Below, one piece after another: positions 18,359 to 26,174 of a stretch of DNA of 64,000 bases. The stretch's first letter is position 1, and each line of letters opens with the position of its first letter. Position numbers and translations under genes: made by a program. The stretch covers positions 1 to 64,000 of the forward strand of contig CAIUPP010000023.1 of the NCBI GenBank assembly GCA_903901045.1. The letters run 5' to 3'. The notes below the pieces were generated by a model that ran no database searches, was not told where the DNA came from, and saw only the letters and a list, made by a program, of their open reading frames with translations. Source of the stretch: an uncultured Planctomycetota bacterium. Its GTDB lineage: Bacteria > Planctomycetota > Brocadiia > CAIUPP01.

Positions 18359-19455
18359 AGGGGAACCTCCTCCTTGCGGGAATAAGCATCCTTCGCCTCG
18401 TCGTACATCTCCACCGTGCGTTGAACGAGGTTGTCCATGCTGAACTCCTTCGCCACGCTCTGGCGCGCGCCCGCGCCCAGGCGGCGGGAAAGCTCCGGCC
18501 GGTCCAGCAGGCGGATCATCGCCTCCCCCAGCGCGCGCGAATCCCCCTTCGAGACCATCAGCCCGGAGCGCCCTTCATCGATCATCTCGGGAACGTCGTC
18601 GGTGGCCGTGGCCAGGACGGCCTTCCCCATCGCCATGGCCTCCAGGATCGTGTACCCCATGCCGCCGCGCACGGCCGGGCGGACGAAGATATCCAAGACC
18701 GCAATCGTGCTGCGGTAATTGGTGAGGCCCGTGACGAAGGTGACGCGTTTCGCGATCCCCAGCGCAGCGGCCAGGCGGCGCAGCGCGCTCTCCTCGCGCC
18801 CGTCTCCGGCCACGACGAATTCCGCCTCCCGCCCGGACTTGATCACCTGGGCGGCGGCTTCGATGAAATGGTTCTGCCCGCGCCCCGACTCAAACGGCGC
18901 CACCGTGCCGATCACCGGCGCGTGGCCGTTGGTCTGCGGCAGCCGCTCTTCATAGTGCGCCAGCTCCACCCCCGGCGGAATGACGCGAACGCTCTCGCGC
19001 GGCAGCCGGAAGTAGTTGACCAGCATTTCCCGGCGATATTCGCTCAGGGCGACCGCGCGCTGGGAAAGTTGCGCCAGCGTCCGCACGGCCCGGCGGTCGG
19101 AACTTTCGGAATGCGGGGTGAACGCCACCGGCAGCGCGGCGTGATGGATGGCGCGCCGGACGGTTGGGCCCAGCCCGACGCCGTGGATGTGGATCAGCCG
19201 GATCTTCTGGGCGGCGCAGAAATTCCCCAGGTCGTGCGGGTTGGCGACCGGCCAGTGGCCGACGACGTCATGCCAGTAGAACACCTGGAAGGGAAGATGC
19301 CTGCCGGCCAGTTCCGGCGCGATGGAGCCGCACAGCAGCGTCACCTCGGCCCCCCGGTCGGCCAGGCCGCTCAGCAGGTCGAGCATGTGGAGGTAGCCGC
19401 TGCGCATGCGCACGCAGCCCGCCGCCGCCAATACGTTCTCCGCCTGGGCGTTCAC
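18355..19455 (-). CDS. GT-B glycosyltransferase (family 4-like)
   Basis: 366 residues. The C-terminal donor domain shows IGTVAPFESGRGQNHFIEAA, FVVAGDGREE and GGMGYTILEAMAMGKAVLAT (E-x7-E-like segment); the N-terminus has LLCGSIAPELAGRH and LIHIHGVGLG. Typical retaining glycosyltransferase of family 4, likely acting on cell-surface glycans. First gene of the operon with kdsB and pyrG, which supports a role in lipopolysaccharide core assembly (inference). GTG start at 19455 with GGAG about 9 bases upstream; other starts are possible. Confidence 0.88.
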   Translation of the reverse strand: MNAQAENVLAAAGCVRMRSGYLHMLDLLSGLADRGAEVTLLCGSIAPELAGRHLPFQVFYWHDVVGHWPVANPHDLGNFCAAQKIRLIHIHGVGLGPTVRRAIHHAALPVAFTPHSESSDRRAVRTLAQLSQRAVALSEYRREMLVNYFRLPRESVRVIPPGVELAHYEERLPQTNGHAPVIGTVAPFESGRGQNHFIEAAAQVIKSGREAEFVVAGDGREESALRRLAAALGIAKRVTFVTGLTNYRSTIAVLDIFVRPAVRGGMGYTILEAMAMGKAVLATATDDVPEMIDEGRSGLMVSKGDSRALGEAMIRLLDRPELSRRLGAGARQSVAKEFSMDNLVQRTVEMYDEAKDAYSRKEEVPL

Positions 19456-19506
19456 CGGGAAGGGACTCCGCGCTCGAGTGAATGGATCGCTGGGAACGTC
19501 CGCGCG

Positions 19507-20154
19507 TCAGTGGGTGCGATACTTCTCCACGCACTTTTCCAGCCGGGGGCAAAGCTGCGCCGGCGAGAGCGGCTTGACGAGAAACGATTCCGCGCCGATG
19601 GATATGGCATATTGCTTGTCGCGCCCGCTCAACCGATTGGCGGTCACCAGAACGGGCATGCTCCAGTCTTCCTTGTTCGCGGTGTTGCTCAAGTTCCGCA
19701 ACTGCTGAAGCAACTGGAACCCGCTGATGCCGCTGAGCCTCACGTCCACGATGGCGGCGTCCGGATGATGGGTGCGGATCATGTCGAGCCCATGCACGCC
19801 GTCGGTCGCTTCCAGAACAGCATACCCGTGAACGCGCAGAATATCCACCGTCTTATCCCGGTCAACGGGGTCGCCATCCACGACGAGCACGAGCCCCTTG
19901 GAACTGCTGGGGGGACGCGACAGGGTCCTGGGAACCGCGCTTTCGACCGGGGTTGGAGACGAAACAGCGTCGGCGGGACCGTGCGGCACGACAATCGCCT
20001 CGGTGTCCTGGGCTTCCACCGCCGTGGTGGTGTAGTCGTCACTTTGCGGAATGACCAGACGACGCTGACAGCCCGGGCAACGCGCCTTTTTGCCCGCCGT
20101 GCCGTCAACCGTCTTGATCTTCTGCCCGCATGGACACGTAAAGCGCAGTGGCAA
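19507..20154 (-). CDS. Receiver-domain protein with N-terminal zinc ribbon
   Basis: 215 residues. Residues 1-40 form a CPCGQ...CPGC zinc-ribbon-like motif (FTCPCGQKIKTVDG), then a low-complexity linker, then a CheY-like receiver from about 88: VLVVDGDPVDRD, phospho-acceptor Asp in DAAIVDVRLSG, the Thr of VLVTANRLSG and the Lys of FLVKPLS. There is no output domain, so the zinc ribbon or a partner must provide the output. No histidine kinase is adjacent. It is expressed away from the IPT gene on the other strand. Confidence 0.85.
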   Translation of the reverse strand: MPLRFTCPCGQKIKTVDGTAGKKARCPGCQRRLVIPQSDDYTTTAVEAQDTEAIVVPHGPADAVSSPTPVESAVPRTLSRPPSSSKGLVLVVDGDPVDRDKTVDILRVHGYAVLEATDGVHGLDMIRTHHPDAAIVDVRLSGISGFQLLQQLRNLSNTANKEDWSMPVLVTANRLSGRDKQYAISIGAESFLVKPLSPAQLCPRLEKCVEKYRTH

Positions 20155-20484
20155 CGCACTTCCCCCGCAACGGTGTAACTCATGAACGCCACTGAATTGT
20201 TAAGGGAATGATAGCAACGCAAGCGCTCAGTTTCAATAGGGTTGCGCAGCATTTCCGGTCAAATTGTATGGTTATAGGCCCGCTGTATGCCGGTGGGACG
20301 CACCGGGGAGGGGGCGCTCTATCGCGCCCCAGCCTTCCGTAGGCCGGCCGCCGGGCGGCAAACGGCCGCTTTGGGCAGTACTTTCGTTTGCTTCTGCCAT
20401 TCCGGAAGGTATCATATGGGCGCACAACTTCCCGCCGGCCATAAGGTTCGGCGGGGTCAATACAGGCTCGACAAGGAGGCGTCC
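20155..20484. other. Divergent intergenic region with hairpins
   Basis: No gene seen. A hairpin GGGGCGC/GCGCCCC lies at 20311-20317 with 20324-20330. A possible promoter for the downstream secreted protein is TTGCTT (20388-20393), a 16-base spacer and TATCAT (20410-20415). Confidence 0.4.
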
Positions 20485-21606
20485 GTGAAGAAGTCCGAAA
20501 AGCGGTCTGCTGTGCAAATTATCTCCAGCGCCCTGGCGGCGGCATTCCTTCTGTGCGCCGGCGCGTTCGCGCAGGATGTCGTCTACCAGCAGAACTACGA
20601 CGGCAAGACGTTCAGTTTGTCCAGGCAACCCTCCGGCGCTGGAGTAGACGCAGGTCGATCGACAACTACGACCAACCCCGCGGGAGTTGCGCCGTACTCC
20701 AAGCCCTACCTCCTGCGATTTACCGTGGCAAACAGCACCGGGTACGTCCGTGCCTTTCAGTCGGCGATTGACACCCGTGGCTATAGCTCCCTCTCCGTCA
20801 GTTTCATGATGTATCGGGAGAGCGCGTTCCCCTCCGCCAACGACACTTTGACCGTTCAAGTGAGCACGACCAACGCCAGCACTTTCGTTGACGCCTCCGC
20901 CCCCATACGCCGTTACGCCGCCACGGCGGGCTGGACCGAACACGTCGTGGACCTGTCGGGGTACGTAGGATATTCCAACCTTTACGTCGCCTTTCTTGCC
21001 CAGGGGGACAACGGCAACGATATCCACATTGACAATGCCCGGATCACAGGCGTGGTCACCACCCCCGTCGTCGCCGCATCGGAAGGCACCGCCGGAAGCA
21101 ACATCACTATCACAGGTTTCCATTTCGGCGAGACGCCGGGCTCCGTGACATTCACGCCGGGCGGGGTCAAGCCCAAGCCCGTGTCGCTCAAAGTCACCAG
21201 TTGGACTCCGACTGAGATTGTGGGCGTTATATCGAAGGACTCCGTTGGCGGCCTGCATGACCTCCGGGTCTTGCGCAAGGAGCCCAAAGGCGCACCGGTG
21301 ATTCTGGCGGATGGCGCGTTCACCTTCGCCGCGCCGGAGATCGCGAGCCTTTCCCCCGACAGCGGCGTCCCTGGGGACACTATCGCCATTTACGGCAGCT
21401 ACTTTGGAACGAAGAAGCCGCTGGTCTCCCTCATCAATGACACATTCGTGGCCAAGTGCAAGGTGGTTTCCTCCAGCATGGACCCCGATAGCGGCGACGG
21501 CATCATCGAATTCACCGTTCCGGCGAACCTGCCCGCCGCCACGTATGACGTGCGCGTCGAGAACGCGGAGGGACCGGCCTTGAGCGCGGGGGCGTTCAGC
21601 CGATAG
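20485..21606 (+). CDS. Secreted protein with two IPT/TIG domains
   Basis: 373 residues from a GTG start that has a perfect AAGGAGG five bases upstream; the frame is open back to 20287 but homology and the signal peptide start here. Signal peptide: KKSEKRS, a hydrophobic stretch and a likely cut after AGAFAQ. A beta-rich N-terminal domain (about 30-190) resembles carbohydrate-binding jelly rolls (SAIDTRGYSSLSVSF, DIHIDNARITG). Two immunoglobulin-like IPT/TIG repeats follow (SEGTAGSNITITGFHFG and SPDSGVPGDTIAIYGSYFG). Probably an exported or surface protein; no enzyme motif. Confidence 0.8.
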   Translation: MKKSEKRSAVQIISSALAAAFLLCAGAFAQDVVYQQNYDGKTFSLSRQPSGAGVDAGRSTTTTNPAGVAPYSKPYLLRFTVANSTGYVRAFQSAIDTRGYSSLSVSFMMYRESAFPSANDTLTVQVSTTNASTFVDASAPIRRYAATAGWTEHVVDLSGYVGYSNLYVAFLAQGDNGNDIHIDNARITGVVTTPVVAASEGTAGSNITITGFHFGETPGSVTFTPGGVKPKPVSLKVTSWTPTEIVGVISKDSVGGLHDLRVLRKEPKGAPVILADGAFTFAAPEIASLSPDSGVPGDTIAIYGSYFGTKKPLVSLINDTFVAKCKVVSSSMDPDSGDGIIEFTVPANLPAATYDVRVENAEGPALSAGAFSR

Positions 21607-21721
21607 AGCCGAGGGCGTTGTTATAGCCCCATAATCAGCCTGACGTGGACTTGTTCCCCCTGTTTTGGAACGTCCGTCCGGCAGGAGCCGGTTGCTCATT
21701 TGCGCAAACAAGTCCGCGCCA

Positions 21722-21753
21722 GACCAAAGCGCCGTCGTTGCCGCCGCAGTCCA
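21722..21753. repeat. Solitary copy of a 32-base repeat arm
   Basis: GACCAAAGCGCCGTCGTTGCC and the following bases match the right arm of the element at 31754-31785 at about 29 of 32 positions. No convincing partner arm is visible nearby. Confidence 0.65.
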
Positions 21754-21878
21754 CAAAACGCAGGAGCCCGTCGGAAGTGGATCAGCAAGGACGACCACAG
21801 CAAGCCAGTCCGACCGTTGTGCGAGATTCCCACCCGTCATCCAAGCACCGCGACCTCTCCCTTACTCACCTGCAATAC

Positions 21879-22394
21879 ATGCTGTTCATACTGGCGTTTC
21901 TTGGTTATGTTACGGGATTCTTGGCCGCGCCGTACGCCCCGCACAGTCTTTCAGCGCCCTTCAGCGAGGGACGCGTGGACGCCAGCACAATCCGTACTGC
22001 ACTGAAGTACTATGCGCGCGATCACCAGGGAGCGTATCCCGATCTTACGGTTGCGCGCGGCAATGATCTTCAGTCCATCGGTATCGGACCGGCCGACTTG
22101 GAAGGGATGTACTTTAGGGCCACGGATTACTCCGTAACGTCCACCAAGAATACGTTTACGGTCACAACAACCGCGACTTTCGCGGGTGGCGGCATCTACA
22201 TCATTGACGAAATCGGGCGCGAAAGCGGCAATTTCGAGGAGGTGGCTGCACGGTATCATTGGTGGCGTGAGCGGCGTGAAGAAGCGCCGTATGCGCTCCC
22301 ATTTTGGGGAGCGGCTCTTCTGCTGACCGCCGCCGGCACCTGGGTCAGCGTGGTTAACGCCAGAAGAAGAACGTCCGCGAAATCTTTGCGTTGA
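21879..22394 (+). CDS. Small membrane protein with pilin-like middle, unknown
   Basis: About 171 residues from the ATG at 21879; the frame is open back to 21645 but that part crosses a dispersed repeat and is probably not translated. Hydrophobic N-terminus MLFILAFLGYVTGFLA, a soluble part with IRTALKYYARDHQGAYPDL (reminiscent of the helix and loop of type II pseudopilins) and a C-terminal membrane segment (ALPFWGAALLLTAAGTWVSV). No clear ribosome site. The pilin resemblance is weak; the function is unknown. Confidence 0.5.
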   Translation: MLFILAFLGYVTGFLAAPYAPHSLSAPFSEGRVDASTIRTALKYYARDHQGAYPDLTVARGNDLQSIGIGPADLEGMYFRATDYSVTSTKNTFTVTTTATFAGGGIYIIDEIGRESGNFEEVAARYHWWRERREEAPYALPFWGAALLLTAAGTWVSVVNARRRTSAKSLR

Positions 22395-22504
22395 GCGTCG
22401 CACCACGGCGTCCCGATGGGATGCATGGCTTCCCCCCTGCTTGCGCGACTCCGCCCAGCCCGCTACAATGCCATTTCACTCGCAAGCATCCTTGGGAGAA
22501 CGGA

Positions 22505-23770
22505 ATGAAAATCCTCATCGTCGGCGGCGGCGGGCGCGAGCACGCGCTGGCTTGGAAACTCGCGCAATCCCCCCTGCTCACCAAACTCTATTGCGCGCCG
22601 GGCAATCCGGGCATCGCGCGCCACGCCGAGTGCGTCCAGATCGGCGTGCAGGACAACATGGGGATTGTTCGCTTCGTGCGGGAAAAACAGATTGACCTGA
22701 CGGTGATCGGCCCCGAGGACCCCCTCGCCATGGGCCTGGCGGATGAACTGACTTCCAAGGGCTTCAAAGTCTTCGGCCCCAGCCAGGCCGCCGCCGAGCT
22801 CGAGAGCAGCAAGATCTTCTGCAAGAAGCTGCTGCACAAGCATGATATCCCCACCGCGGCGTTCAAGGTCTTCGACGACGCGCACAGCGCGCATGAATCC
22901 CTGGAGAAGTCCCTCGCTCCGGTGGTGGTGAAAGCGGACGGGCTGGCCAAGGGCAAAGGGGTGATCGTCTGCTCCACCCTCGCCGAGGCGCACAACGCCG
23001 TCAACGAAATCATGAAGGGGCGCATCTTCGGCAAATCGGGGGACCGGATCATCATCGAGGAGTGCCTGCGCGGAGAGGAAGTTTCGCTCCTGGCTCTGAC
23101 CGACGGCAAGGCGCTGCTGCTGCTCGATCCGGCGCAGGACCACAAGCGCGCGCTGGACGGGGATGAAGGCCCGAACACGGGCGGCATGGGGGCCTACTCC
23201 CCCGTCGCCTCAATCACCCCGGAACTGCGCGCGGAGGTCGAACGGCGCGTGTTCGTCCCGACGATCCACGCCATGCGCCGCGAAGGACGCCGCTACCAGG
23301 GGGTCCTCTATGCCGGCCTGATGCTCACCTCCAACGGCCCGCAGGTGCTGGAATACAACGTGCGCTGGGGAGACCCGGAGACGCAACCGCTGATGATGCG
23401 CATCAAGAGCGACCTCGCCCCGCTGTTCATGTCCGTGGCCGAGGGGAAGCTCAGCGACACCCCCATCGAGTGGGACCCGCGCCCCTCCATCTGCGTGGTG
23501 ATGGCCTCCGGCGGCTACCCCGGCGAATACCAGACCGGCAAGCCGATCGAGGGGCTGGAGAAAGCCGCCAAGCTGAAGGATGTGATGGTCTTCCACGCCG
23601 GGACCGCGATGAGCCAGGGATGCGTGGTGACCGCGGGGGGCCGCGTGCTGGGAGTGACCGCGATTGGCGACACCATCGCCGACGCCCGCGCCCGCGCCTA
23701 CGAAGCCGTCAGCATGATCCATTTCGATGGCGCGCATTACCGCAGGGATATCGGCTACCGGGCGCTGTAG
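22505..23770 (+). CDS. purD: Phosphoribosylamine-glycine ligase (GAR synthetase)
   Basis: 421 residues, normal for PurD. ATP-grasp enzyme joining phosphoribosylamine and glycine in purine synthesis. Motifs: ILIVGGGGREHALAWKL at the N-terminus, VVVKADGLAKGKGVIVC, EECLRGEEVSLLALTDG, DEGPNTGGMGAYSP and EYNVRWGDPETQP. ATG 22505 has GGGAG six bases upstream; the longer open frame from 22391 lacks homology. It appears as a single gene, not in a pur operon here. Confidence 0.97.
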   Translation: MKILIVGGGGREHALAWKLAQSPLLTKLYCAPGNPGIARHAECVQIGVQDNMGIVRFVREKQIDLTVIGPEDPLAMGLADELTSKGFKVFGPSQAAAELESSKIFCKKLLHKHDIPTAAFKVFDDAHSAHESLEKSLAPVVVKADGLAKGKGVIVCSTLAEAHNAVNEIMKGRIFGKSGDRIIIEECLRGEEVSLLALTDGKALLLLDPAQDHKRALDGDEGPNTGGMGAYSPVASITPELRAEVERRVFVPTIHAMRREGRRYQGVLYAGLMLTSNGPQVLEYNVRWGDPETQPLMMRIKSDLAPLFMSVAEGKLSDTPIEWDPRPSICVVMASGGYPGEYQTGKPIEGLEKAAKLKDVMVFHAGTAMSQGCVVTAGGRVLGVTAIGDTIADARARAYEAVSMIHFDGAHYRRDIGYRAL

Positions 23771-23815
23771 ACGGGGCAACGTGAAGAGAACCGGCAGGCC
23801 GCTCCGACATTGTAG

Positions 23816-23835
23816 GGGCGCAGCATGCTGCGCCC
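23816..23835. repeat. GCATGC palindrome, type A copy 1
   Basis: Perfect 20-base palindrome GGGCGCAGCATGCTGCGCCC preceded by TGTAG, 45 bases after the purD stop. Identical cores occur at 32996 and 58004. Looks like a REP-type element. Confidence 0.85.
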
Positions 23836-23899
23836 TCCGCCTTCACAAACTAGCGCCGGTTAGGGCAACGACGCCTGCAGCCGGAGCTAAGTATGGTGT

Positions 23900-23941
23900 C
23901 CACAGAACTCAACAGAACGCCATAGAACTCCCAGAACTCCG
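23900..23941. repeat. Tandem word CAGAACTC
   Basis: Four imperfect copies of (A)CAGAACTC with 9-12 base spacing; no coding potential. Confidence 0.6.
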
Positions 23942-24001
23942 GGGCAATGACGAATCACACGCATGAAACGGCAAGGCTTAGCGGGCCGGCAATAAGGTGG
24001 G

Positions 24002-24020
24002 GAAAATTGGTCGTGTCCCC
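24002..24020. repeat. Left inverted repeat of the AT-richer cassette
   Basis: GGAAAATTGGTCGTGTCCCC-type arm whose reverse complement occurs at 24933-24951 (exact over GGTCGTGTCCCC). The two arms enclose the hypothetical gene at 24078-24863. Confidence 0.6.
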
Positions 24021-24070
24021 GGATTTCCCCCGGATTTCCCCGGATTTCTGCCCGGATTTCCCCCGAATTC
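24017..24070. repeat. Tandem repeat CCCCGGATTT
   Basis: Four copies of a 10-13 base unit CCCC(C)GGATTT in a row, continuing inward from the left inverted repeat. A degenerate form (GATATCTGGGCATATCTGGG) continues inward from the right arm. Confidence 0.8.
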
Positions 24071-24077
24071 GTGGAGT

Positions 24078-24863
24078 TTACGGGATGGGCAATTCCCCCT
24101 TGTCCTCTAATTCCTTTAGTACTTCCTTTGGAAGCACATAAAAGTTGTCGAACCGCCCTATTTCTAGAGGGATGAAGTTGCTGCGCCTACCCTCCATGTC
24201 TTCAACTGCAACGGCAATTCTTACCTCAGCGCCTTCAGGTATCACAAAAACGTTCTTGGCGGGAACAGGGTCGGACAGTTTAATAATGGATCTGCGATAA
24301 GGAAATGGCGGCTCTAACACGGACTCGCTTGTCTTCCACAAATCTTCAAATGGGACTTCTTTAAATAGCACGCGGACGTCAACGAATGCGCTAACGCCGC
24401 GGTAGTTTACAGGCCATCTTTCAGATATCTCTAACGCTTTATCTCCCTGACAAGCCAGTAGAACCAGTGTATCCACGGTTCTGTCAGGATCAAGCCAAAC
24501 GATGGGACCACTAAGCTGTGTATCAGGCCAAAGGAAGGCGCCCGCGCGTATTATCAAGGGATCCCGCTTTTCCAAGTTATCATCGCACTGAATCATTGTG
24601 AATGCCGCCAAATCTGCTCCAATAGCCCAAGGGGGAACACTCGGCGGTTTAAGAAGGTGGTATTCCCGATACCTTGCTATACTTTCGTCACGAATTTGCT
24701 CTACGGTGCGACTATTCCAAACCCCCGTTGCCCTGACGTGTTCTCGCCTCTGTGTTGAAATGTTCTGACTAGAAGATATTTTCCACGCGACAACGACAAC
24801 AACTGTTAACACAAAGACGATAAGCACAAACGATTTGTAGGAATACTTCAGGGGCATGGACAT
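24078..24863 (-). CDS. Membrane-anchored protein of unknown function, AT-richer than neighbours
   Basis: 261 residues. One N-terminal membrane anchor (FVLIVFVLTVVVVVAWKI), then a soluble domain with WAIGADLAAFTMIQCDDN, GPIVWLDPDRTVDTLVLLACQ and a C-terminal VFVIPEGAEVRIAVAVEDMEGR. No family recognised. Codons use noticeably more A and T than the rest of the window, and the gene sits between inverted repeats (24002-24020, 24933-24951), which together suggest recent acquisition. ATGs at 24863 and 24857 are both possible; GGGAAA precedes them. Confidence 0.65.
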   Translation of the reverse strand: MSMPLKYSYKSFVLIVFVLTVVVVVAWKISSSQNISTQRREHVRATGVWNSRTVEQIRDESIARYREYHLLKPPSVPPWAIGADLAAFTMIQCDDNLEKRDPLIIRAGAFLWPDTQLSGPIVWLDPDRTVDTLVLLACQGDKALEISERWPVNYRGVSAFVDVRVLFKEVPFEDLWKTSESVLEPPFPYRRSIIKLSDPVPAKNVFVIPEGAEVRIAVAVEDMEGRRSNFIPLEIGRFDNFYVLPKEVLKELEDKGELPIP

Positions 24864-24932
24864 GGGTATTTTCCCACCTCATAAGCGATTGCCTGTGCGC
24901 AATAGTCGGCCACCTGATATCTGGGCATATCT

Positions 24933-24951
24933 GGGGACACGACCTATTTCC
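24933..24951. repeat. Right inverted repeat of the AT-richer cassette
   Basis: GGGGACACGACC (24933-24944) plus TATTTCC is the inverted counterpart of the arm at 24002-24020. Confidence 0.6.
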
Positions 24952-24970
24952 TGAGTTCCGAACACCATAC

Positions 24971-25315
24971 TCAACTCCCCTTCGCGCCCCGCTTCTTCCC
25001 GCCCTTACCCGGATGTCTCGCCAACGTCTGGCGCAGAAATTCCTTCTTGTCCAGAGCGATCCAGTGGGCGTCGAGGGGACGGGCATCCGTTGTGGTCAGT
25101 TCCATCATCCGCGCCAGCGACTCGACGTCGCGGCGGAGCAGGTTCTGGATGCACTCCGGGAGGTGGCGCTTGTGCGTCAGGTGGTTTTGGACGCAGAGCA
25201 CGCAGTTGCCGCGGATGGGGCAATGCGGCTGCCGGCAGGGGCAGGAGATGTTGATGGAGAGTCCGTGGTCCTTCATCCGCTTCCTGCCCGCACCCTTGGG
25301 CGACCCCTTCTTCAT
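24971..25315 (-). CDS. Small Cys-rich, probably metal-binding protein
   Basis: 114 residues. Basic N- and C-termini flank a compact cluster CPCRQPHCPIRGNCVLCVQNH, HKRHLPEC, that is C-x-C-x4-C-x5-C-x2-C-x3-H with a further His and Cys, matching small uncharacterised proteins with this spacing. The likely ligand is zinc or an iron-sulfur cluster; the role is unknown. The start may instead be the internal Met 14 (MKDHGL). It lies between two repeats with no clear operon partner. Confidence 0.65.
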   Translation of the reverse strand: MKKGSPKGAGRKRMKDHGLSINISCPCRQPHCPIRGNCVLCVQNHLTHKRHLPECIQNLLRRDVESLARMMELTTTDARPLDAHWIALDKKEFLRQTLARHPGKGGKKRGAKGS

Positions 25316-25372
25316 AACGTCACGCGCTTTCTCATTTTGATCGAAAGGCGATTGTCGGCCGGGAAGTCCGGA

Positions 25373-25429
25373 GGAAAAGGGGGTCAGGCAACTTTTCAGA
25401 CGACCGAAAAGCAGCCTGACCCCTTTTCC
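25373..25429. repeat. 57-base inverted element, copy 2
   Basis: Same length as the copy at 15515-15571 and in opposite orientation, 53 of 57 bases identical after reverse-complementing. Arms GGAAAAGGGGGTCAGGC and GCCTGACCCCTTTTCC. Confidence 0.85.
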
Positions 25430-25433
25430 GGCC

Positions 25434-25467
25434 CATTCGTCATTCAGACTTCGTCATTCGTCATTAT
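25434..25467. repeat. Tandem word CATTCGT
   Basis: Repeats of the 7-base word CATTCGT and the related CAGACTTCGT immediately beside the 57-base element; related words occur at 109-199 and 55916-55948. Confidence 0.65.
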
Positions 25468-25472
25468 CCCCG

Positions 25473-25925
25473 TCACTCCCCCTCCTTCCTCGACGAACCG
25501 GGGAAGACGTGCGTGCCGAGTTCATTGCGGGTGGCTTCGCGCCAGGTCAGCAGCGTCGCTCCGATAATGGCCAGCACGTCGGCCACGCCGGCGACCAGGA
25601 AGATGTTCTTCGCGGGAAGCAGCGCCAGCGCGAAGATGGAGAAGACAAGCGCGCGAAGGAACAGCGTCGGCAAGGGGAGTTTCGGCCAGCCGCTGGCTTT
25701 GCGAAGTATCCAGACGGCCGCCGTTCCGCCCAGGCAGGCGATCAGCGGCATCGCGGCGGCAAGCCACAGTTCCATGGACTGCGCCGCCTGGTTGGGTGCT
25801 GTCGGCTCTTTTCGCAGGAGGGCGAAGAGGACGCCCAGGGAGACCAGTTGCAGGCAGACGCTTCCGACTACCCAGACGATCGCGACGGCCACACACGACG
25901 AGACTTTCTTTCCCAGCGTGATCAT
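25473..25925 (-). CDS. Small four-helix membrane protein, unknown
   Basis: 150 residues from ATG 25925, which has AGGAG eight bases upstream (the frame extends to 25970). Four predicted membrane helices: VAVAIVWVVGSVCLQLVSLG, LWLAAAMPLIACLGGTAAV, ALVFSIFALALLPAKN and FLVAGVADVLAIIGATLL. No recognisable family motif. Isolated gene between repeat clusters. Confidence 0.65.
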   Translation of the reverse strand: MITLGKKVSSCVAVAIVWVVGSVCLQLVSLGVLFALLRKEPTAPNQAAQSMELWLAAAMPLIACLGGTAAVWILRKASGWPKLPLPTLFLRALVFSIFALALLPAKNIFLVAGVADVLAIIGATLLTWREATRNELGTHVFPGSSRKEGE

Positions 25926-26045
25926 GGTCGCGGCTCCTGTTGCTGTTGTATGGTTCCACGGCGCCATCACTTATAAGGCAAGAGCTTACCATCCGGCGGG
26001 GAGAGGAAACAAGAAGAATCAGGCAAGGGGAGGAACGGATCAATA

Positions 26046-26156
26046 GCGAATAGGGAACAGCGAATTGTGAATTGGCAATGAAACTGCTGGCGTACCGTCA
26101 GAGCACCGCGCGGGTAAGCCAAGCGGCTCATTCGCAATTGGCTATTCCCTATTCGC
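26046..26156. mobile_element. MITE-like element with 22-base inverted repeats
   Basis: Left arm GCGAATAGGGAACAGCGAATTG (26046-26067) and the inverted right arm at 26135-26156 match at 20 of 22 positions. The 67-base interior has no gene. No target duplication could be defined. Confidence 0.55.
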
Positions 26157-26174
26157 CATTCATCCGTTTGCCGT

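Noticed and set aside
15980-20178. Long plus-strand frames opposite pyrG, kdsB and the GT4 gene
   Set aside because: The minus strand carries clear full-length families; the plus frames are composition shadows.
21645-21878. N-terminal extension of the small membrane protein
   Set aside because: It crosses a dispersed repeat arm and encodes low-complexity, Ser/Pro/Arg-rich sequence.
24017-24070. Possible CRISPR
   Set aside because: The units are about 10-13 bases with no unique spacers and no cas genes nearby; it is a simple tandem repeat.
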